A DNA stretch of 6,098 bases from Planctomycetota bacterium (GTDB taxonomy: Bacteria > Planctomycetota > Planctomycetia > Isosphaerales > Isosphaeraceae), in assembly GCA_021807585.1 (NCBI GenBank), contig JAKBCQ010000188.1, positions 1 to 6,098 on the forward strand, written 5' to 3'. Within the stretch, counting starts at the first letter, position 1, and each line of letters begins with the position of its first letter. Position numbers and translations under genes: made by a program. Below are positions 1-5,444 of the stretch, piece after piece. The notes under the pieces are model-generated. The model worked only from the letters and a program-made list of their open reading frames with translations. It was not told the origin of the DNA and ran no database searches.

Positions 1-1430
1 CCCTCGCTCCCGCCGAAGAGCCGCGAGATTTTGGCGGTGATCGCGTAGATATTTTCAAGCAGGGGGGTGATTACATAACCCGCCATAAACGGCGCCGCTC
101 CGAAGACCGACCAGCCTTTGCGGTAAAGCGAAAGCCCCTCGGCGCCGAACGGAGCGAGTGCGGTTTTGGTTTTGGGTCCCGCGAAGATCGCGTAGCGGTG
201 GGCGACGGGCTGATTGGGACCGACGGGAGTCGGCTTAACGAGGAGGGCGACCGAGACGTCGGCTTTGTGCGGCTCGGATTTGCGCTCGTGCACGACGATC
301 GCCTCGGATTCGGCGTCCCAGCGATCACCGTCGACGACGGGCTTCATCAGGATTGCGAAGTATTGATCTTCGACGCCCGAGAATGCGAGCGGGACGGTTT
401 GACGGACATCCGAGCCCTTGACGACGTCGGCCGCGGATCGACCGACGATCTCGACCCCCGATCCTTTGATCTGGCCGAAACAAACGTCGCGGAAGGTGCT
501 GGTGTACCACTCTCCCTCGATCGGGATACCGTGAGGGCCCATAAGCTTGTAAACAATCTTTTGATCCTTAGCGCTTTGGATCGCGAGATCGAGTTCGAAG
601 CCGCTGTGACCTTTCCAGAGGCGGAAGGTTTTTTGGATCTCGACGCCGAGTTTTTCGACTGCGAGGCGGAGGACGATCTCTTGTCCCTCGCGTTTGACGC
701 CCGTTTTCTCGTCGACGATTTCCAGCGGGTGGACGACGCGTCCCTTGGCGTCGGGGACGACGTTCCAGACCTGGAAGTCGAGCGGGATGCGGTCGCTATC
801 GAGCGTGGTGGCGGAGTCGGCTTCGGCGTCGTCGGCTTGTCTATCGTCCTGGGCCAAGACGGCTTTCTTTTCGGGAGCGATCCAGATGAGCGAAAACGAG
901 GAGGGGGCGAGGGGATCGGGCTCGATGAGTTGGAGCGGTCGCTTGCGCGGTCGACCGTCGACGAATTCGGCGTCGAACCGCGACGACGCGATCGACGCGA
1001 CTCCCGCTCCTTTTTGTTCAATCTGGATTTGAAACTGATATCCATGTTTCGATTTTTCGGCGAGCGAACCGAGCGTCAGTTGATCGGGTTCGATCAGCAC
1101 GGCCTCTTCGTTTTTCTTGAGCTCGTGAGCGCCGGGTTGATCTTTGCGAGCATCGGCTTTGGCGGCCAAGGCGGGCGCTTTGGGATCGCCCGCGGGCTGA
1201 TCGGGTTTGGCGTCGGGAGCCGCCTTGTCGACGCCGCCAGGCTTTCCGGCTTTCGCCGGATCGACGTCGTTCTTGGCGACGTCGTTCTTGGCGACGTCTT
1301 TCTTGGCCTCGACGACGGCCTTGGGAACGGGTTTGGGCGCCAATCCCAATTTTTCGGCAAGGAGCGGCCAGCCGAAAAGGATGATAAAGGTCGCGCTGAT
1401 GAAAACCAGAAACCGCTTCTCTCGACTCAT
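1..1430 (-). CDS. yidC: Membrane protein insertase YidC, N-terminal part (cut by left edge)
   Basis: YidC inserts and folds proteins in the inner membrane, alone or with SecYEG. Reading the minus strand from ATG at 1430-1428 gives 476 uninterrupted codons to the edge. Residues 7-25 form a single N-terminal membrane anchor (FLVFISATFIILFGWPLL). Residues 26-110 are a Lys/Ala/Pro/Asp linker with a tandem repeat. Residues from about 111 to 430 match the periplasmic beta-sandwich domain of YidC, including a QYFAILMKP segment (356-364) and the family hallmark YAIFAGPK (413-420). The visible part ends at PLLENIYAI...RLFGG, which corresponds to the stretch just before the conserved Oxa1-like core, so the insertase helices lie outside the window. 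An AAGG at 1445-1442 is a rather distant (11-base) ribosome site. The gene follows the phosphoesterase gene on the same strand. The family call is firm; the start is likely, because the anchor begins right after it. Confidence 0.93.
   Translation of the reverse strand, partial: MSREKRFLVFISATFIILFGWPLLAEKLGLAPKPVPKAVVEAKKDVAKNDVAKNDVDPAKAGKPGGVDKAAPDAKPDQPAGDPKAPALAAKADARKDQPGAHELKKNEEAVLIEPDQLTLGSLAEKSKHGYQFQIQIEQKGAGVASIASSRFDAEFVDGRPRKRPLQLIEPDPLAPSSFSLIWIAPEKKAVLAQDDRQADDAEADSATTLDSDRIPLDFQVWNVVPDAKGRVVHPLEIVDEKTGVKREGQEIVLRLAVEKLGVEIQKTFRLWKGHSGFELDLAIQSAKDQKIVYKLMGPHGIPIEGEWYTSTFRDVCFGQIKGSGVEIVGRSAADVVKGSDVRQTVPLAFSGVEDQYFAILMKPVVDGDRWDAESEAIVVHERKSEPHKADVSVALLVKPTPVGPNQPVAHRYAIFAGPKTKTALAPFGAEGLSLYRKGWSVFGAAPFMAGYVITPLLENIYAITAKISRLFGGSE
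1263..1307 (-). repeat. Three tandem 15-bp units in the yidC linker
   Basis: Three adjacent 15-base units are seen, plus-strand form GACGTCGTTCTTGGC; the first two are identical and the third differs at one base. On the coding strand they encode A-K-K-D-V, A-K-N-D-V, A-K-N-D-V (YidC residues 42-56). The length is a multiple of three, so unit gain or loss keeps the frame. They lie in the flexible linker between membrane anchor and periplasmic domain, where length variation should be tolerated. Confidence 0.9.
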
Positions 1431-1463
1431 CGTGAGGTCAACCTTCGGTGGCGTTCGCGGGTC

Positions 1464-1487
1464 AATCGACCGAGGAAACGGTCGATT
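1464..1487. repeat. Perfect 9-bp inverted repeat between phosphoesterase gene and yidC
   Basis: AATCGACCG (1464-1472) and CGGTCGATT (1479-1487) are exact reverse complements separated by a 6-base loop. The hairpin sits in the 109-base gap between the phosphoesterase stop and the yidC start. No T-tract follows it on the minus strand, so a classical intrinsic terminator is not supported. It could be an mRNA processing or stability hairpin or a protein-binding site. Confidence 0.5.
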
Positions 1488-1539
1488 TCAGTCGCGGAGC
1501 GCTCGCGAGGAGCGTCGGCGGGGCGAACCGGTAAAGCGA

Positions 1540-2358
1540 TCAACATCCCTTCCGAAGCCGATCCCCAAGGAAGGGTTCGAGCTCGGGAATTTCGTAAATT
1601 TTTTGAATCGTTTTCTCGAAATCGTACGACAAACGGCGAAACGTGAGACGAACGGGACCGACCGACTCGGGGGGGATTTCGGAGTCGTCGCCGTTTGAGG
1701 AGGCGCCGGAGGCGAGACCGTCGTCGAGAATCGAGTAGCAGGCGCGATTGTCGCCGTCGCGCGGCTGGCCCACCGAGCCGACGTTGATCATCAACTTGCC
1801 TTCACCCAGGGTGTACTCGTAGTCGATCTCGTCGGGGGTAAAGAACTGTAAATTCTCGGTAAAAATACCGGGAATATGAGTATGTCCTTGAAAACAATAC
1901 TTCTCCACAAGTTGAAACAAACGTTCCATCTTGCGATGATTGTAGATATCTTCTGGAAATATGTACTCGCTGAGCGGGTTGCGGGGGGAACCGTGCACGA
2001 GCAGGAACGACGAGTTGATGCGATACGTGCGGGGGAGTTCGCCGAGGAACTCCCAACGTTTCTCGTTCTCGGCGCGGTCGCTGGGGGATTCGAGCTGGTC
2101 GCGGGTCCAAAAAATGGCGCGTTCGGCGCCGAGGTTGAACCCGTCGGGGTCGAACATCGCGCCCTGATCATGATTGCCGAGAATCGTCATCCGGCACCGT
2201 TCCATCACGCGGTCGATACACTCGCGCGGGTTGGGACCGTAGCCGATGATATCTCCCAGGCAGAGGATCTCGTCGATCCCTTGCGAATCGATATCGTTAA
2301 GAACGACTTCGAGGGCTTCAAGGTTCGCGTGAATGTCACTAATCAGGGCTCGACGCAC
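1540..2358 (-). CDS. Calcineurin-like metallophosphoesterase
   Basis: A 272-residue cytoplasmic phosphoesterase of the calcineurin-like superfamily, whose members use two metal ions to hydrolyse phosphomono- or diesters. The metal-binding motifs appear in order: D8-x-H10 (ISDIHAN), G35-D36 ([12 protein letters not shown]), G61-N62-H63-D64, H122 in LVHGSPRN, and H159/H161 in QGHTHIP, followed by the [13 protein letters not shown] segment (191-203) typical of the YfcE/MJ0936-like group. All expected ligands are present, so it should be active; the substrate cannot be told. I choose GTG at 2358 as start because GGAGG lies 9 bases upstream (2372-2368) and the homologous part begins right there; an upstream TTG at 2442 would only add 28 residues without recognisable features. 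There is no signal peptide. The C-terminal part (about 212-232) holds a Ser/Gly/Asp-rich insert. yidC lies 109 bases downstream, and the two may be cotranscribed. Confidence 0.9.
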   Translation of the reverse strand: MRRALISDIHANLEALEVVLNDIDSQGIDEILCLGDIIGYGPNPRECIDRVMERCRMTILGNHDQGAMFDPDGFNLGAERAIFWTRDQLESPSDRAENEKRWEFLGELPRTYRINSSFLLVHGSPRNPLSEYIFPEDIYNHRKMERLFQLVEKYCFQGHTHIPGIFTENLQFFTPDEIDYEYTLGEGKLMINVGSVGQPRDGDNRACYSILDDGLASGASSNGDDSEIPPESVGPVRLTFRRLSYDFEKTIQKIYEIPELEPFLGDRLRKGC

Positions 2359-2367
2359 TGGTGCGAA

Positions 2368-2372
2368 CCTCC
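2368..2372 (-). promoter_or_regulatory. Ribosome binding site deciding the phosphoesterase GTG start
   Basis: The minus strand reads GGAGG nine bases before GTG 2358. This strong Shine-Dalgarno sequence is the main reason to prefer the GTG over the longer upstream frame opening at 2442. Confidence 0.75.
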
Positions 2373-2589
2373 GCGACGGGGGGGAAAGAGGGATGGGCCG
2401 TTCAATGGAATCCTGTACGCAGCCACCGGGAAAGTCTGGCAAGGAACGCGAGCCGAAATCATCGAAAGGTCGACCGCGCCGGCGTCATCACGCGGTAAAC
2501 TTCGTCAAGCCGAAAACAACCGTCGCCTCTTCTCGACCAAGCGATTGAAAACGATCGGTTTGACGGAATCTCGTCCTTTACATGGATGT

Positions 2590-2619
2590 ATTCTATCTGA
2601 GTCGCGATGAATTCGTCAA
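2590..2619 (-). promoter_or_regulatory. Sigma-70-like promoter toward the phosphoesterase gene and yidC
   Basis: On the minus strand, TTGACG (2619-2614) is followed by an 18-base spacer and TAGAAT (2595-2590). Each hexamer matches the consensus at five of six positions, and the spacing is within the normal range. Transcription would start near 2583, giving a leader of about 225 bases before GTG 2358. No protein gene intervenes. Planctomycete housekeeping promoters are less well described than those of E. coli, so this remains a prediction. Confidence 0.5.
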
Positions 2620-2812
2620 TCCGGACCAACGAGTTCCGCCGCGATCTTTTTCGGCGGATCTAAGCCGAGTCTAGAACACGAGAAACGAAAACCTCGGTGC
2701 AAATGAATCGCAAAATCGAGGCGATCCCGACGGTTGGTTGTTCGTCAGTCGATCACGATATTCTCATCAAGTGAACCTCCCGACGAAAGCGATGTCTTCA
2801 TCCAGTCAGGCC

Positions 2813-2850
2813 AAGCGCGGGTCGAACGCGACCCGTGTTTTGATTATTCT
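2813..2850 (+). terminator. Hairpin with T-rich tail, candidate terminator or attenuator before tsaB
   Basis: CGGGTCG (2818-2824) and CGACCCG (2829-2835) pair perfectly around an AACG tetraloop. The stem continues outward to 2813/2840 with two G-U and three Watson-Crick pairs, for 12 pairs in all. The 3' arm runs into GTGTTTTGATTATTCT, a T-rich though interrupted tail. The tail is on the plus strand only. It ends 65 bases before the likely tsaB start, so it would either stop a short upstream transcript or attenuate tsaB. Confidence 0.4.
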
Positions 2851-2915
2851 AGACGCGGCAAGGCTCGTCGCCGAATGATCGACACTGAATTCCATTCCTC
2901 CGCGGAATCTCGAAC

Positions 2916-3623
2916 TTGTTCAACGACGCGATCTTGGCAATCGACACTTCGACCGACCGAAGCGTGATCGCGATTGGAACACCGGGTCGCGTCGAGCAGC
3001 GGTCCGATTCCGAGGTTCGAGGGCGCGGACGCCTGCTCGTCGCTTCGATCCGGCGGCTGCTTGGGGATCTGGAAATCCGTCCCGATCAACTCCGGGCGGT
3101 CGCCGTGGGAATCGGCCCGGGATCGTTCACGGGAACGCGAGTGGGCGTGGTCGCGGCCAAAACGCTCGCCTACGCGCTCGCTTGTCCCCTAATCGCGATC
3201 GACACCCTGAAAGCGATCGCGCTCAACGCCCCGGCGGCAATCGAGCGAGTCGCGGTCGTCGCCGAATCGCATAAAGACGACATCTATCTCGCCGAATTCG
3301 TCCGCGATCGGGAGACGAACGCGCTCCGCCGATCCCGTCCGACACGAATCGTCGCGCGTGACGAATGGACCCGACAAACCGAGAAACAATCCTACATACT
3401 TGGCCCGTCGATCGCCTGCGGGAAACTCATCGATTTTGGCGTGGAGCCCGTCGATTCGCCGCGACACGCTCCCGCCGGTTCGATTTTGATCGAACTCGCC
3501 GAGCGCGCATTCGCCGAGCGGCGATTCGCCGACGTCTGGACGCTCGAGCCCGCTTATCTCCGCCGCAGCGCCGCCGAAGAACAATGGACCGCGATCGAGC
3601 CGCACGCGAGGGAGCGATCGTGA
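2916..3623 (+). CDS. tsaB: tRNA threonylcarbamoyladenosine biosynthesis protein TsaB
   Basis: TsaB is the non-catalytic ASKHA-fold partner of TsaD (and TsaE) in making N6-threonylcarbamoyladenosine at position 37 of ANN-decoding tRNAs, in the cytoplasm. The 235-residue product has the usual length. The N-terminus ILAIDTSTDRSVIAIG (6-21) is the phosphate-1 strand pair. AVGIGPGSFTGTRVGV (63-78) is the family's signature, followed by AAKTLAYAL (80-88). The C-terminal LEPAYLRRSAAEEQW is the usual P-x-Y-x-R ending. The usual H-S before the LL-I helix is replaced by G-R (38-39). The start is uncertain. I use TTG at 2916; TTG at 2934 is also possible. No in-frame ATG or GTG lies nearby and no strong ribosome site is visible. 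The stop overlaps the next gene by four bases. TsaB is often encoded beside rimI; here a methyltransferase takes that place. Confidence 0.94.
   Translation: MFNDAILAIDTSTDRSVIAIGTPGRVEQRSDSEVRGRGRLLVASIRRLLGDLEIRPDQLRAVAVGIGPGSFTGTRVGVVAAKTLAYALACPLIAIDTLKAIALNAPAAIERVAVVAESHKDDIYLAEFVRDRETNALRRSRPTRIVARDEWTRQTEKQSYILGPSIACGKLIDFGVEPVDSPRHAPAGSILIELAERAFAERRFADVWTLEPAYLRRSAAEEQWTAIEPHARERS
3608..3623 (+). promoter_or_regulatory. Ribosome site and GTGA stop/start overlap
   Basis: GAGGGAG at 3608-3614, inside the end of tsaB, lies five bases before GTG 3620. The GTG start and the tsaB TGA stop (3621-3623) share the sequence GTGA. This arrangement is typical of translational coupling, and it fixes the methyltransferase start here rather than further upstream within tsaB. 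Confidence 0.8.
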
Positions 3624-4510
3624 ATCCGCACACCCCAATCGGGAAAACTCCGACCGAGATCACGCCGACCGCGACGCCCCCCGACGATCAGGCTCGCACC
3701 AAAAGCGTTTACACGCTTCAGTGGAATCGATTTCGCATCGTAAGAACAGAAGAAGATGATTTCACATTTCGAAATCGAACGGGTTGGACCGAAGCCGATC
3801 TCGCGGGGAAGCTCGTTCTCGACGCCGGGTGCGGGATGGGTCGATATGCTCGGATCGCGGCCCGAATGGGGGGAAAGGTCGTCGGAGTCGACATCAGCGA
3901 CTCCGTCGTCGCGGCGAAGGATCTCAACCCCGAACCGCCGATCGCGGGGTTCGTCAAAGCCGATCTCGTCAAGCTTCCTTTCCAAGATCAAACGTTTGAT
4001 CGCATATACTCAATTGGAGTGATTGATCATACGCCCGATCCGCGGCGGTCGTTCTTGGCTCTCGCGGGACGGCTAAAGCCTGGAGGGGAGATCGCGATCT
4101 GGATTTACCGCAAGGAAAAGCCGATCGTCGAACGAATCATCGACGTTCATCGAGCGATCTCGACACGGCTTCCAACCGGGCTTTTGCTCGCGTTGAGCCG
4201 GATCGCGGCGCCCGTGGGAGCAATCAAACGCAGATTATCGACGAGCGCGTGGCGGCCGATCCAAAGGGTTGGAGTCGCGCTTCACGTGCTGACGATCGGC
4301 GTTTCGATGCACCCCGACCGCGAGGTCCGGGTGTGCGATACGTTCGACTGGTATGCACCCAAGTATATGTCGAGACATACGTTCGAAGAGGTCGCGGGGT
4401 GGTTTCGCGAAGCGGGGCTCGTCGCGATCGAAGACCGATCGAAACGGGGGGGATTCTTTTACGAGGGGCAGGGGATCGGCGTGAACGCCACCGCGAAACG
4501 CCCCGAATGA
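3620..4510 (+). CDS. Class I SAM-dependent methyltransferase, substrate unknown
   Basis: A 296-residue Rossmann-fold methyltransferase of the methyltransferase-11 type. Motif I is VLDAGCGMG (66-74), the SAM-binding strand. The acidic residue that ends strand 2 is D91 (VVGVDIS), and D115 (KADLVKLPF) would contact the adenine. Y130-H137 (YSIGVIDH) is motif IV with the DHTPDP loop, and LKPGGEIAIWIY (152-163) is the motif V/VI strand. Upstream, the family feature YTLQWNRFRI (31-40) is followed by an acidic stretch. The C-terminal part (168-296) has two moderately hydrophobic helices and a FDWYAPKY...HTFEEVAGWF segment (242-262), a lid-like region seen in one group of bacterial methyltransferases. 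The first 28 residues are Pro/Thr-rich and probably disordered. GTG 3620 is the start, given the ribosome site and the overlap with tsaB. Small molecule, lipid, sugar or protein substrates are all possible. A tRNA link is only suggested by tsaB. Confidence 0.92.
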   Translation: MNPHTPIGKTPTEITPTATPPDDQARTKSVYTLQWNRFRIVRTEEDDFTFRNRTGWTEADLAGKLVLDAGCGMGRYARIAARMGGKVVGVDISDSVVAAKDLNPEPPIAGFVKADLVKLPFQDQTFDRIYSIGVIDHTPDPRRSFLALAGRLKPGGEIAIWIYRKEKPIVERIIDVHRAISTRLPTGLLLALSRIAAPVGAIKRRLSTSAWRPIQRVGVALHVLTIGVSMHPDREVRVCDTFDWYAPKYMSRHTFEEVAGWFREAGLVAIEDRSKRGGFFYEGQGIGVNATAKRPE

Positions 4511-4543
4511 ACGCGGGGAGTGCGGAGAGCGCTCGACCGACCG

Positions 4544-4569
4544 GAATACAATCATGAATACAAAATCAT
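4544..4569 (+). repeat. Imperfect tandem direct repeat next to the hisH promoter
   Basis: GAATACAATCAT (4544-4555) is followed directly by GAATACAAAATCAT (4556-4569). The two copies differ only by two extra A residues. The second copy runs into the TATAAT box. Paired half-sites at this position could be regulator-binding sites, but chance repetition in an AT-rich island is also possible. Confidence 0.5.
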
Positions 4570-4574
4570 ATAAT
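4545..4574 (+). promoter_or_regulatory. Candidate hisH promoter with perfect TATAAT
   Basis: TATAAT at 4569-4574 is an exact -10 match in an otherwise GC-rich region, inside an AT island. The -35 region is poor: AATACA (4545-4550, 18-base spacer) matches the consensus only in its ACA half. Transcription would begin around 4581 and run toward hisH. A weak -35 is compatible with an activator-dependent promoter, and the adjacent direct repeat would suit that. Confidence 0.45.
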
Positions 4575-4612
4575 ATATGGCGTCAATCACACATGAGCGG
4601 CTATCGATCTAT

Positions 4613-4645
4613 CCGTCGCGAGCCGGCGGCGATCGATCGCGACGG
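4613..4645. repeat. 9-bp inverted repeat in the hisH leader
   Basis: CCGTCGCGA (4613-4621) and TCGCGACGG (4637-4645) are perfect reverse complements around a 15-base, GC-rich loop. In RNA this is a stable hairpin about 130 bases before the hisH start. There is no T-run directly after it, so it is not a simple terminator. It may be an operator or a leader structure. Confidence 0.5.
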
Positions 4646-4778
4646 GGTATGATGTTTGTTTCGATCCGTTTCCCGAAATTGGTGGAGATCGAACCCGCCG
4701 GAGCGGAACGATCGAGTTCTCGGCTGAGAACGACGAGCTGTTGAATGAGGGGTGGATGATTATTTTTGGGAAGAATAT

Positions 4779-5384
4779 ATGACTGTGATTATTGATTATG
4801 GAATGGGGAATTTACGGAGCGTTCAGAAGGCGCTCGAGGCGGTCGGCGAATCGGCGACGATCACGTGCGACCCCGATCGCGTACGTACGGCTTCGAGGGT
4901 AATCTTGCCGGGGGTGGGGGCGTTCGCCGACGCGATCACCGAGCTGAATCGGAGCGGACTCGCCGAAGCGTTTCGCGACGCGGTGAAAGCGGGCAAGCCT
5001 TGTCTAGGGGTTTGTCTGGGGTTGCAGCTCTTGTTCGAAGAAAGCGAGGAGGACGGCGTTCACCGCGGCCTCGGGCTCATTCCCGGCCGTGTCGTCCGGT
5101 TCAGGCCGAGCGAGGGGCTCAAGATTCCCCACATGGGTTGGAATACGTTAAAGATAAGCGAACCGATTCCTTTATTGCGCGATCTCGGCGACTCGCCCTC
5201 GGTCTATTTTGTTCATTCGTATCACGCGATTGCGCGGATTGCGGAGAATGTGGCGGCGTGGGCCGATTATCCCGAGCCGTTCGCCGCGGTCGTATGCAAA
5301 GAGAATCTCGTCGCGTGCCAGTTTCATCCCGAGAAGAGCCAACGGATCGGGCTGAGGATTTACGCGAACTTTATCGCTCGGTAA
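4779..5384 (+). CDS. hisH: Imidazole glycerol phosphate synthase, glutaminase subunit HisH
   Basis: HisH hydrolyses glutamine and channels the ammonia to HisF, which makes imidazole glycerol phosphate and AICAR in histidine synthesis (cytoplasm). The product is 201 residues, the usual length for this class I glutamine amidotransferase. Seen are IIDYGMGNLRSV (4-15), the oxyanion-strand motif LPGVGAF (43-49), the nucleophile C79 in CLGVCLGLQLLFE (75-87), the interface segment PHMGWN (117-122), YFVHSYH (143-149), and H183/E185 in CQFHPEKS (180-187), which complete the catalytic triad. ATG 4779 is the start because GGGAAG lies five bases before it and the family N-terminus begins there. GTG at 4752 would add nine residues and has its purine stretch too close. 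The neighbours are not other his genes, so the histidine genes appear scattered here. A protein kinase gene follows after 60 bases. Confidence 0.97.
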   Translation: MTVIIDYGMGNLRSVQKALEAVGESATITCDPDRVRTASRVILPGVGAFADAITELNRSGLAEAFRDAVKAGKPCLGVCLGLQLLFEESEEDGVHRGLGLIPGRVVRFRPSEGLKIPHMGWNTLKISEPIPLLRDLGDSPSVYFVHSYHAIARIAENVAAWADYPEPFAAVVCKENLVACQFHPEKSQRIGLRIYANFIAR

Positions 5385-5444
5385 GCTTGGGAGTGAGATT
5401 TGGCGCGCGATCGTCAACCGCATTTCGACCGGCGGAGAACGCGG

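Larger units (their letters stand above)
2359..2915. other. Divergent intergenic region between the phosphoesterase gene and tsaB
   Basis: This 557-base stretch separates the minus-strand phosphoesterase-yidC pair from the plus-strand tsaB-methyltransferase pair. I see no convincing protein gene or tRNA in it. It holds a sigma-70-like promoter for the minus strand (2619-2590), an inverted repeat TCCGCCG/CGGCGGA (2635-2641 with 2652-2658, T-run in the loop), a 23-codon plus-strand frame (2703-2774) without a clear ribosome site, and a strong hairpin with a T-rich tail (2813-2850). Short open frames on both strands run into the flanking genes and have no family resemblance. Confidence 0.7.
4511..4778 (+). 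other. Intergenic region and probable hisH leader
   Basis: No gene is seen in these 268 bases. They contain an AT-rich island with a TATAAT box (4544-4580), a 9-bp inverted repeat (4613-4645), a smaller hairpin GTTCTC/GAGAAC with loop GGCT (4716-4731), and the hisH ribosome site (GGGAAG, 4768-4773). If transcription starts after the TATAAT box, hisH has a leader of about 200 bases. I see no His-rich leader peptide and no recognisable T-box. Confidence 0.6.

Noticed and set aside
347..1045. 232-codon minus-strand frame rich in Ser and Arg
   Set aside because: It is a different frame of the same strand as yidC; the low-complexity Ser/Arg composition is typical of an out-of-frame reading of GC-rich DNA.
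198..1646. 482-codon open frame on the plus strand, the longest in the window
   Set aside because: It lies antisense to yidC and the end of the phosphoesterase gene. Its product is an Asp/Gly/Arg/Phe-rich string with no family resemblance, while the opposite strand gives a clear YidC. It is a by-product of GC-rich codon bias.
1876..2610. 244-codon plus-strand open frame
   Set aside because: It is the antisense of the phosphoesterase gene, starts within it with no ribosome site, and matches no known family.
2818..2835. GGGTCGAACGCGACCC resembling a tRNA T-arm
   Set aside because: The loop lacks the TTCGANT sequence, and no acceptor stem, D-arm or anticodon arm is found around it.
2734..2967. 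77-codon plus-strand frame before and into tsaB
   Set aside because: It overlaps the tsaB start by 52 bases, contains the terminator-like hairpin, and has no recognisable domain or ribosome site.
3365..3619. Upstream extension of the methyltransferase frame into tsaB
   Set aside because: The extra 85 residues are Arg-rich and out of frame with tsaB coding. The ribosome site and the GTGA overlap fix the start at 3620.
3554..3991. 145-codon minus-strand frame opposite the methyltransferase
   Set aside because: It is antisense to motif I of a clear methyltransferase and has no family resemblance.
4501..4518. CCCCG/CGGGG hairpin at the methyltransferase stop as terminator
   Set aside because: The stem has only five pairs and no T-tract follows.
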